DNA of 6,530 nt from an uncultured Bacillota bacterium (GTDB lineage Bacteria > Bacillota_I > Bacilli_A > RF39 > UBA660). Position numbers and translations under genes: made by a program. The notes beneath the pieces were generated by a model. The model saw only the letters and a list, made by a program, of their open reading frames with translations, made no database searches and was not told the origin of the DNA. The stretch lies in the NCBI GenBank assembly GCA_947383065.1, contig CANDCB010000055.1, forward strand, positions 1 to 6,530. The letters run 5' to 3'. Below are positions 1 to 5,529 of this stretch, piece by piece. The first letter of the stretch is position 1; each line of letters begins with the position of its first letter.

Positions 1-65
1 TATAACTTTATTTATTTATAAAAAGATATTAATGTATAAAATTATTAAAAATATATGATAATTTT

Positions 66-89
66 AAAAACTTAGTTTATTACAAGTTT
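66..89 (-). terminator. Possible weak terminator after the 296-residue gene
   Basis: On the minus strand AAACTT (84-89), a 10-base loop and AAGTTT (68-73) form a 6-bp stem followed by only two further T before AAAA. It is in the right place, about 20 bases after the stop, but short and AT-rich. The rest of 1-107 holds nothing I can support. Confidence 0.3.
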
Positions 90-107
90 GATAAGAAAAT
101 ATTCCTC

Positions 108-998
108 TTAAATCTTATGACTATCTAGAACTGCTTTTTGGTACTTTCTTTCTTCTAGATACATTCTTATGTTATAACTTATTAAACTTAAAAATTTTCT
201 ATTATCTTTCAAATATATATATTCATCAGCATCTAATTCATTATTTTCTTTAATTATACTTTTAAATTTCATCTTCTTTAAGACTTCAGCTAATTTTTCT
301 AAAAATTCTATCTCTTGTTTACTATAATAAGATTGTTGGTTAACATGAATTTTAAAATCACTTGATCTTTGAAAAACTAAATTAATTAAATCGTCAAAAC
401 TATGAGTATGGAAATGGCTTCTATTATTTTTGCCTTTTGTTCCACCAAACTGATAATATAAACTTATATTATAGACTTCGTCTAAGGATCTATAAATTGA
501 TTCATAAGCTAAGCCAGCTACGACATAATAATCGTGTTTGAAAATATTAGAGTATATTTTTTTTGGTTTAGTTACTCCTTTATATTTAGAAAATATTTCT
601 TTATTAAACTTATATAGTTTATAATTTAATAAATCTTTTAAAGTAAAATTTTCTAAAAAACTCTGTTTATTCTCTATTTTTAATTTTTCACCAATTAATT
701 TTTTTTGTAATTCTAAAATATAGTTATATTCTTGATCACTATATTCTGCTTTATATTCAATTGGTATATTAAAAGTCTTTTTATTTTTTAGAAGATAATC
801 TATAACGTCACTTAAATTATGGACTTCATAAGATTTATCATTAATTTTAAAGTGATAAGTTAGATATACGCCGATAAAATCCATGAATAAATCATTTAAA
901 TTATCATATTCTTTATCTTTATATATATAATATGAATAATTGCTTTTCTTATCATAATGTAAATATGGAACAGTGATTCCTCTATATTTTATTTTCAT
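108..998 (-). CDS. Unrecognised 296-residue soluble protein with internal duplication
   Basis: I do not recognise this protein. It has no signal peptide or membrane helix and is rich in Lys, Asn, Tyr and Ile, following the very low GC of the region (10 of 60 at 661-720). Two stretches align without gaps over 53 residues: 55-107 (starting KSYEVHNLSDVIDYLL) and 194-246 (starting SHFHTHSFDDLINLVF). They share about 13 identities, including His60/His199, Asp64/Asp203 and YSxQE (86-90 and 225-229), so the protein probably contains a duplicated domain. A histidine cluster HFHTH lies at 195-199. I chose the ATG at 998 because AAAGAAGTGA (1003-1012) lies just upstream; an in-frame ATG at 1016 has no ribosome site and would add 6 residues. 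It follows the membrane-protein gene by 37 bases and may share its message. Function is unknown. Confidence 0.75.
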   Translation of the reverse strand: MKIKYRGITVPYLHYDKKSNYSYYIYKDKEYDNLNDLFMDFIGVYLTYHFKINDKSYEVHNLSDVIDYLLKNKKTFNIPIEYKAEYSDQEYNYILELQKKLIGEKLKIENKQSFLENFTLKDLLNYKLYKFNKEIFSKYKGVTKPKKIYSNIFKHDYYVVAGLAYESIYRSLDEVYNISLYYQFGGTKGKNNRSHFHTHSFDDLINLVFQRSSDFKIHVNQQSYYSKQEIEFLEKLAEVLKKMKFKSIIKENNELDADEYIYLKDNRKFLSLISYNIRMYLEERKYQKAVLDSHKI

Positions 999-1027
999 TA
1001 TATCACTTCTTTTCATGATTTATTTTT

Positions 1028-1045
1028 AGCTATTTTTAAATAGCT
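1028..1045. repeat. Perfect 8-bp inverted repeat across the stop of the small membrane-protein gene
   Basis: AGCTATTT and AAATAGCT are separated by two bases and contain the TAA stop at 1036-1038. No T-run follows on either strand, so it is not a typical terminator. It lies about 30 bases before the chosen start of the next gene and might affect message stability or translation, or be chance in AT-rich DNA. Confidence 0.35.
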
Positions 1046-1404
1046 GGTGTTCCAATTGGGGTATTTTCAAAAGCTTGGTAATACAATAAACAAATTACTC
1101 CAACTACGACTAAAATACTTCCAACTAATCTTATTAAATACAAATTAGTGTCATGGTTATTTTCTTGGGCATTTTTAAAATAATTATAATTACGATAAAC
1201 AAAATAAATATATATTAAAAGAGATATTACGATAGTTATTATAAATATATTCTTAGCCTTTTTTTCCGCCATATAATCTTTATTTATAAAGAATAATTCT
1301 TGAATATTATCTCCATAAATATTTAAGGCACTTAAGAAAATAAATATTCCCCATAATATTTTTTCAAATTCTAATTCTTTTATTTTAGATATTGCATTAT
1401 TCAT
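1036..1404 (-). CDS. Small three-helix membrane protein, function unknown
   Basis: This is a 122-residue protein with no family I can name. A short charged N-terminus (residues 1-16) leads into a first hydrophobic segment at about 17-32 (ILWGIFIFLSALNIYG). A polar loop follows, then a helix at about 52-70 (IFIITIVISLLIYIYFVY), a second loop with NNHDTN, and a helix at about 88-109 ending LLYYQAF. A short tail ends TPIGTPAI. It is probably an inner-membrane protein without a cleaved signal. No Shine-Dalgarno site is seen before the ATG; a TATAAT ending 5 bases upstream (1410-1415) allows a leaderless transcript, otherwise it is read from the Ppx-like message 33 bases upstream. It has no clear link to its neighbours beyond strand and spacing. 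Confidence 0.75.
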   Translation of the reverse strand: MNNAISKIKELEFEKILWGIFIFLSALNIYGDNIQELFFINKDYMAEKKAKNIFIITIVISLLIYIYFVYRNYNYFKNAQENNHDTNLYLIRLVGSILVVVGVICLLYYQAFENTPIGTPAI

Positions 1405-1437
1405 AGCAAATTATATGAATATTTTTTTTAGGTAGAA

Positions 1438-2331
1438 TTATTTATCGTTAATAACCCCATTAATTAAATTTAAATCTGAAGGAATGATTGTCTTGATATC
1501 GGCTTTTTTGAAAATAGCTAAAGGAATTATAGCACCACTTCTTGCCCCATCCATCCATTTAGGATTACCTGGCATTAACTCGTATAGCTCGTCCATAGTA
1601 ATTTCATAAAAAACTTTTTCTGTTCCTTTTATGTAGTCTTCTAGTGATAGCATATATTTATGAATACCATCATTAAATAATGTATTTTCTACTAAATTAA
1701 AGTCAGTTAGTAATTCAAATCTTTCTTCCCCACCAGTAAAGATTGCACAATCATAATCTTTATCAAAATTGATATCTTTTAATTTTTCTAAGACAAAATC
1801 AGTCATTTCTTCAACTGTATTGCTACTTAATTTATCATTAACTTTATCAAAATTATTTAATAAATCAGCCACACCAACAGTTAAATTTTGAGTATCGGTT
1901 ATTTTACTACCAATGAATGTTACTAATTCAGTAGTTTTACCACCCATATTAATTATTAAAACTTTTTTATTATTGTAATCATTTTGTAAAGCTTTAGCCA
2001 AATAATAGTTCTCTATTCCATGTGATATTATATTAAAATGTAAATCAAATTCATCATTAAATAGTTTAATTAATTCAACTTTTTTATCATAATTTAAGTT
2101 TCTAAAAATTCCAGTTACAAAAATATAGGTATTTTCATACTTCATATCATATTTGCTTTTTAGAGCTTTAAAATAATCACAAAGCTCATTTAAATTTTCT
2201 TGGCTAATACCTTTTTCACTATCAAAATTATTTTTAAAATAGATTGAGTATTCTTCTAATAAATGTAAATGACTTTCGTAGCTATAAACTTTAATTGTTG
2301 ATGACCCTAAATCAATATAGTAATATTTCAT
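1438..2331 (-). CDS. Ppx/GppA-like phosphatase-family protein (ASKHA fold)
   Basis: This 297-residue protein is close in length to minimal two-domain Ppx/GppA proteins of about 300 residues, with no C-terminal HD domain. The family hydrolyses polyphosphate or pppGpp. Motifs appear in family order: YYIDLGSSTIKVY (4-16, phosphate 1, compare DIGSNS), VTGIFRN (72-78, compare ATSAxR), ISHGIENYYLAKAL (102-115, with Glu107 near the catalytic-Glu position), LIINMGGKTTELV (125-137, phosphate 2), FTGGEERFE (198-206) and a C-terminal GARSGAIIPLAIF (262-274). Two changes stand out. The phosphate 2 motif reads NMGGKT, so the usual Asp is Asn128, and the phosphate 1 Asn is missing. Activity may therefore be altered or lost. 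The ATG has GGAG 6 bases upstream. It has its own promoter and is probably cotranscribed with the small membrane protein 33 bases downstream. The fold is clear; enzyme activity is unproven. Confidence 0.8.
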   Translation of the reverse strand: MKYYYIDLGSSTIKVYSYESHLHLLEEYSIYFKNNFDSEKGISQENLNELCDYFKALKSKYDMKYENTYIFVTGIFRNLNYDKKVELIKLFNDEFDLHFNIISHGIENYYLAKALQNDYNNKKVLIINMGGKTTELVTFIGSKITDTQNLTVGVADLLNNFDKVNDKLSSNTVEEMTDFVLEKLKDINFDKDYDCAIFTGGEERFELLTDFNLVENTLFNDGIHKYMLSLEDYIKGTEKVFYEITMDELYELMPGNPKWMDGARSGAIIPLAIFKKADIKTIIPSDLNLINGVINDK

Positions 2332-2360
2332 AATTTTCTCCTTTTACTTATATTAATTTT

Positions 2361-2389
2361 ATCATAAAAGTTTTAGAAAAAAAACTCAA
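2361..2389 (-). promoter_or_regulatory. Promoter of the Ppx-like gene, overlapping the hisS terminator
   Basis: TTGAGT (2384-2389, five of six with the -35 consensus) and TATGAT (2361-2366, five of six with the -10 consensus) are separated by exactly 17 bases on the minus strand. Transcription would start near 2354, about 23 bases before the ATG of the Ppx-like gene, with GGAG (2338-2341) in between. The -35 box lies in the second arm of the hisS terminator. Confidence 0.65.
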
Positions 2390-2413
2390 GTTTAATCGGA
2401 GTACTTGAGTTTT
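2377..2413 (-). terminator. Intrinsic terminator after hisS
   Basis: Five bases after the hisS stop, the minus strand has AAAACTCAAG (2404-2413), a 13-base loop and CTTGAGTTTT (2381-2390), a perfect 10-bp stem continued by four more T. It ends the histidine operon. The distal arm also contains the -35 box of the next promoter. Confidence 0.85.
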
Positions 2414-2417
2414 ATAT

Positions 2418-3707
2418 TTAGTTAATAATTTCTTTAATACTAGTTATATCATCCATTGGGATACTATATTCTTTTCTATTAACCATATCTTTAATTTTAA
2501 ACATTTGATTTTTTATTTCGTCTTCACCTAAAATAATAACATAAGGTATATTTTCTTTATTACAATAGTCTAAAGCTTTTTTTACTTTACGAGAAGTCAT
2601 TTCAATATCAACATTAATTCCTAATTTTCTTATATCATTTGCTAGTTTTAGTGAAGCACTATATGTGTCCATTGGAATAATATATAATTTAACTCCTGAA
2701 TTATTACCTAAATCTTCTTTTGTTTTTAATAATTCAAAAATAGAAGTTAAACCAAAACTAATTCCAACTGCAGGATAAATTTCGCCATCATCAATGAAAT
2801 CGGTAATCATTTTATCATATCTACCTCCTCCACCAATTGCACCACTTAACTTGCCAGTTGCTTCATAGACTTCAAAAACATTTCCTGTGTAATAGTCTTG
2901 ACCTCTAGCAAGGGATGAAACAAATTCACAGCAATCCATTTTTAAATCTTTTATATAAGTATTTAATTCATTCAATTCTTTTAAACCAATATTAATTTCA
3001 TCATTAGAACTGTTTTTAAATGTTTCATTTAATTCTTCTAAAGACATTTTAAAATATTCTTGTAGTTTTTGAGCTTGTTCTTTATTTAAACCAATTTGAG
3101 CTAATTCACTTTCAAATTCTTCTTGACTTAGTTTATCTATTTTATCAACTATAGTAATTGTTGAGGAAATAAGTTCCTCATTAACACCTACAGAAGATAT
3201 TAAACCTCTCATTAAGTTTCTTGAATTGTATTTTATTTTAATTGGAATATTTAATTTTTCAAAAGCTCTAGCGTAAAGACTAATTAATTCGGCTTCAATA
3301 AGTTGACCACTTAATCCAACTACATCTACATCACATTGAGTAAATTCTCTATCTCGACCAACTTTTACTGGACCATCTCTAAAAACTTTATTGATTTCAT
3401 ATCTTTTAAAAGGTAATTTTAATTCGTTTTTATTTAAAGCAATAAACTTAGCAAAAGGAACAGTTAAGTCATATCTAAGTCCTAAATTTCTTTTACCTTG
3501 ATCAGTTAGTTTATATATTTCATTTAGGATATCATTATTAGCATCATATTTACCTGCTAACATATCAAAATAACATAAAATTGATGTTTCTATAGGCAAA
3601 TAACCATATTCTTCAAATGTTTCTTTTAAAACTTCATTAATATAATTTCTAATTTTTTGTTCTTTTGGTAAAAAATCATATCCACCTTTTACATTTTGTA
3701 TTTTCAT
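2418..3707 (-). CDS. hisS: Histidyl-tRNA synthetase
   Basis: This 429-residue cytoplasmic class II synthetase charges tRNA-His and has the usual bacterial length. Motif 1 region is KGGYDFLP (7-14). LRYDLTVPFAKF (77-88) resembles the eukaryotic/archaeal form more than the LRPEGT of E. coli. Motif 2 is FR at 109-110 followed by GRDREFTQCDVDVVG. The histidine-specific motifs are ARGQDYYTGNVFEVY (267-281, containing the HisRS arginine) and GGGGRYD (292-298). Motif 3 is PAVGISFGLTSI (312-323), where the usual Glu-Arg pair is Thr-Ser (codons ACT TCT). The anticodon-binding domain fills about 338-429, which argues against HisZ, the HisG partner that lacks it. AAGGAG precedes the ATG by 8 bases, and the start overlaps the SLOG stop as ATGA. 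As the last gene of the operon it explains the histidine leader upstream. The synthetase identity is strong; full activity depends on whether the motif 3 change is tolerated. Confidence 0.95.
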   Translation of the reverse strand: MKIQNVKGGYDFLPKEQKIRNYINEVLKETFEEYGYLPIETSILCYFDMLAGKYDANNDILNEIYKLTDQGKRNLGLRYDLTVPFAKFIALNKNELKLPFKRYEINKVFRDGPVKVGRDREFTQCDVDVVGLSGQLIEAELISLYARAFEKLNIPIKIKYNSRNLMRGLISSVGVNEELISSTITIVDKIDKLSQEEFESELAQIGLNKEQAQKLQEYFKMSLEELNETFKNSSNDEINIGLKELNELNTYIKDLKMDCCEFVSSLARGQDYYTGNVFEVYEATGKLSGAIGGGGRYDKMITDFIDDGEIYPAVGISFGLTSIFELLKTKEDLGNNSGVKLYIIPMDTYSASLKLANDIRKLGINVDIEMTSRKVKKALDYCNKENIPYVIILGEDEIKNQMFKIKDMVNRKEYSIPMDDITSIKEIIN

Positions 3708-4252
3708 TTTATATTCTCCTTTTCTCTTTCTTTAATTACTTTTAAAGCTAAATCCAAGGCTTCTTCGGGAGTTTTAGCACTAAGGCATTTCAATCTTTTT
3801 CTATCATCAAAATATTCTCCAGCTAATTTAGAAGCCCAACCATCAAAAATATCAACAGTTATAATTGGAATATTAGCTTGATATGCAATAGCCATCTCAG
3901 TTAATGTACCAGATCCACCACTTATAGCAATGATAACATCACATGATAAAACTAATGTAAATTCTCGGCCACCACCTATATCAAGTCCACATGGAATTAA
4001 CACAGAAGGTCTAAAATCACCATAAATGTTTTTGTCTTTGTTGCCTGTGATTCCAACAGTAAGACCACCGTTTTTACTTGCCTCCATTGCCGCATTAGTC
4101 GATAGCGATGAATAGTCCTTTTCAGCTCCATATATCAATATATTACCACTTTCTGCAATCAATTTCCCTAACTTTTTAGCAAAATTTTCAGCTTTTTTAC
4201 TATAATTTAAATCTTGGGCTGACCCCATAACTCCTATTTGTAATTTTTTCAT
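3704..4252 (-). CDS. LOG/TIGR00725-type SLOG-fold nucleotide-binding protein
   Basis: This 182-residue cytoplasmic Rossmann-like protein starts with the strand KLQIGVMGSA, a nucleotide-binding turn. It has ILIYGAEKDY around residues 38-47, GGGREFTL at 93-100 and the family signature SGGSGTLTE at 111-119, equivalent to PGGxGTxxE of LOG and lysine-decarboxylase-like proteins. Members of the LOG branch split nucleoside monophosphates into base and ribose 5-phosphate; Glu119 and Arg96 stand where the LOG catalytic Glu and Arg are expected. Many TIGR00725 relatives have no proven activity. A charged C-terminal tail makes it slightly longer than the usual member of about 160 residues. AAGGAG lies 11 bases before the ATG, inside the end of the PRTase gene. 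The gene overlaps both neighbours by 4 bases (ATGA), so all three are likely made in fixed proportion. The family call is solid; the substrate is unknown. Confidence 0.88.
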   Translation of the reverse strand: MKKLQIGVMGSAQDLNYSKKAENFAKKLGKLIAESGNILIYGAEKDYSSLSTNAAMEASKNGGLTVGITGNKDKNIYGDFRPSVLIPCGLDIGGGREFTLVLSCDVIIAISGGSGTLTEMAIAYQANIPIITVDIFDGWASKLAGEYFDDRKRLKCLSAKTPEEALDLALKVIKEREKENIK

Positions 4253-5181
4253 AATCTTTTTAACTCCTTTTTTAAATTTTTAACAACTTCATCATTTTTT
4301 TCTGTTCCTAATATTGTCTCTGGTAAGTCCCCAATTTTAAATACTTTTTTTGATAAATTTTCAATTTCACTCCATAACAGAATACTTCTTTTTAGGCAAC
4401 CCTGTGAAAAATATTTACTCCATACTTCTGGAATAGAAGCTCTTGCTACAGGATTTCCAAAAGGAACAAAATATGGGGACTTATAAATTTTATTATTTGA
4501 TATGACAGAAATTCCTGATTGGGCTACGCCAAAGTAAAAGTCTCTTTCACAAACTTGGTCAATAAAGCTTCTACCTAGTAAATATCCACATTTTAGACCA
4601 AGTGGTAATTCCGCGTTAAATCTCTCATAAGACATAGCTGTTGATATAGCACATCTTATTCCAACAACTTTAATACCATGTTTTAGAAATTCTTCAATTA
4701 CAGTTTTTAAGACAGACCCACTAAAGACAACATCATCAACTAAAATAATTTCTTTACAGCCTTTAAGCATTAAATTTCTTGATATTTCTTCTATTTCATT
4801 TTCTACGGCATCAAAACTAGAAATATTGTTTCTTGATACAAGTTTATTTGAATTATCTAACCTTGTACAGTCTAAAAAAATTACTTGGGTTTCTTCTAAA
4901 TTCAAATATATTTTATCTAGGGAAACCATTTGATAACTTGCTTTGATATCACTTATACTTTCTTCTAAGCCTGAAATCATTTCTATTTCTGATAAAGTAC
5001 TTACATTACCGTTAAAAATTAAATTTACGTCATCAAGAAATTGTTTTCTTAAATAACTATAAAAGTCTTCACTAGGTAAAATTGCTCCTGTTTTTTGATA
5101 GTCAAAATCTAAAGCATTATTTCCACTTAAGATACGTCTAATATCATAACTAAAGACAATACCTTTTTCTATTATTCTCAT
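4249..5181 (-). CDS. Phosphoribosyltransferase-family protein, first gene of the histidine-attenuated operon
   Basis: This 310-residue protein carries a clear type I PRTase PRPP-binding loop at residues 145-159, IILVDDVVFSGSVLK, preceded by a hydrophobic strand and followed by a helix and the strand KVVGIRCAIS, as in the PRTase fold. The DDVxxSG pattern resembles PyrR-like DDVLYTGRT, with Ser in place of the usual Thr. PRTases make or break the bond between a base and ribose 5-phosphate using PRPP. The protein is longer than most single-domain PRTases, with about 95 residues before the core and about 130 after it, neither of which I recognise. The substrate cannot be read from the sequence. 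GAGGG (5187-5191) lies 5 bases before the ATG, and no membrane segment is seen, so it is cytoplasmic. Its stop overlaps the SLOG start as ATGA. The fold is likely; the reaction is unknown, and a regulatory rather than catalytic role is possible. Confidence 0.8.
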   Translation of the reverse strand: MRIIEKGIVFSYDIRRILSGNNALDFDYQKTGAILPSEDFYSYLRKQFLDDVNLIFNGNVSTLSEIEMISGLEESISDIKASYQMVSLDKIYLNLEETQVIFLDCTRLDNSNKLVSRNNISSFDAVENEIEEISRNLMLKGCKEIILVDDVVFSGSVLKTVIEEFLKHGIKVVGIRCAISTAMSYERFNAELPLGLKCGYLLGRSFIDQVCERDFYFGVAQSGISVISNNKIYKSPYFVPFGNPVARASIPEVWSKYFSQGCLKRSILLWSEIENLSKKVFKIGDLPETILGTEKNDEVVKNLKKELKRL

Positions 5182-5197
5182 AATAACCCTCTTTTCT

Positions 5198-5234
5198 AAA
5201 AAATAAAAAACTATACAATAATGCTTGTATAGTT
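5198..5234 (-). terminator. Attenuator terminator upstream of the PRTase gene
   Basis: On the minus strand AACTATACAA (5225-5234), a six-base loop and TTGTATAGTT (5209-5218) form a perfect 10-bp stem, followed by TTTT, A and TTTTTT. It lies after the leader ORF and 17 bases before the PRTase start codon, so it would stop transcription before the operon. Part of its 5' arm overlaps arm D of the antiterminator. Confidence 0.85.
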
Positions 5235-5315
5235 CTTAATTTATCTAAATAAGTAAATACAAGCACCACAAATAGCACTTGTACTTACAACAATTAATGT
5301 CGTATTAACAAGTGC
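5198..5315 (-). promoter_or_regulatory. Histidine attenuator: five-arm alternative-hairpin region
   Basis: Five arms can be read on the minus strand. A is GCACTTGT (5308-5315, inside the leader ORF). B is TACAAGTGC (5275-5283). C is GTGCTTGTA/TGCTTGTAT (5257-5266). D is ATACAAGCA (5222-5230). E is TTGTATAGTT (5209-5218). A pairs with B over 8 bp. B pairs with C over 9 bp including two G-U pairs, with an 8-base loop. C pairs with D over 9 bp and would be the antiterminator. The terminator hairpin (5209-5234) shares arm D. Each arm is shared between neighbouring pairings, so A:B plus C:D is incompatible with B:C plus terminator. The inferred model is that stalling at His10-12 leaves A free, A:B and C:D form, and transcription continues. 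A ribosome that reaches the stop covers A, B:C forms, and the terminator folds. The folding order has not been tested. Confidence 0.8.
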
Positions 5316-5359
5316 AGATTATTATGATGATGACTTACTATTAATAAATTATTAAACAT
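5294..5359 (-). CDS. Histidine-rich leader peptide (attenuator peptide)
   Basis: This is a 21-codon ORF with TAA stop. A strong ribosome site, AAAGGGAGA (5365-5373), ends 5 bases before the ATG. The peptide starts MFNNLLIVSHHHNN and ends LIRH. Histidine takes positions 10, 11, 12, 16 and 21, that is 5 of 21 residues, with codons CAT CAT CAT, CAC and CAT. It sits between a good promoter and an intrinsic terminator that precedes an operon containing histidyl-tRNA synthetase. This matches the hisL-type leaders of enteric his operons, where ribosome stalling at His codons reports low charged tRNA-His. The peptide itself probably has no function after synthesis. The last His codon directly precedes the stop. 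The RNA encoding residues 15-18 doubles as the first arm of the folding cascade. No homologue is claimed; the call rests on composition and placement. Confidence 0.85.
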   Translation of the reverse strand: MFNNLLIVSHHHNNLHLLIRH

Positions 5360-5382
5360 AGTAATCTCCCTTTCCTGAACTT

Positions 5383-5411
5383 ATAATAATACTATTTTTT
5401 GATTTTGTCAA
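5383..5411 (-). promoter_or_regulatory. Sigma-A promoter of the histidine leader/PRTase-SLOG-hisS operon
   Basis: A consensus -35 box TTGACA (5406-5411) is separated by exactly 17 bases from TATTAT (5383-5388), which matches the -10 consensus at five of six positions. Transcription should start near 5376, only about 17 bases before the leader-peptide ATG. Such a short 5' end is usual for leader-peptide attenuators. Confidence 0.8.
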
Positions 5412-5452
5412 AAATTTTTATTTTGTAATAGTTAGTGATTTTTTTATAAACT

Positions 5453-5496
5453 AAAAAATGAAATATTAAGTTATTTTATTTTACATTAATATTTCA
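5453..5496 (-). terminator. Intrinsic terminator of the sortase/membrane-protein unit
   Basis: On the minus strand an 11-bp perfect inverted repeat, TGAAATATTAA and TTAATATTTCA (5486-5496 and 5459-5469), encloses a 16-base loop and is followed directly by six T. The stem is AT-rich, so it is weak for its length, but position and T-run fit termination about 35 bases after the membrane-protein gene. It separates that unit from the histidine-controlled operon. Confidence 0.75.
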
Positions 5497-5529
5497 CTTT
5501 ATAATATTGAATATTTTTATTTATACTAA

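Noticed and set aside
999..1016. ATG at 1016 as start of the 296-residue gene
   Set aside because: No ribosome site precedes it, while a Shine-Dalgarno-like AAAGAAGTGA is placed for the ATG at 998. The difference is six residues and not certain.
1028..1045. Hairpin as terminator after the small membrane-protein gene
   Set aside because: The stem closes over the stop codon and is followed by A on the minus strand, not T.
2418..3707. HisZ, the HisRS-like partner of HisG
   Set aside because: A full anticodon-binding domain and the HisRS-specific motifs are present, and no hisG is nearby.
3704..3707. Mycoplasma-type code with TGA as Trp
   Set aside because: TGA ends both the SLOG and PRTase genes exactly at downstream starts with ribosome sites, and Trp is read from TGG.
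3696..3881. 61-residue plus-strand ORF
   Set aside because: It lies wholly opposite the SLOG gene, shows low-complexity Ser/Phe/Leu composition typical of antisense reading, and has no ribosome site or promoter.
5182..5376. T-box riboswitch for hisS
   Set aside because: No T-box core (AGGGUGGNACCGCG-like) and too short for stem I plus antiterminator; the His-rich ORF explains the region better.
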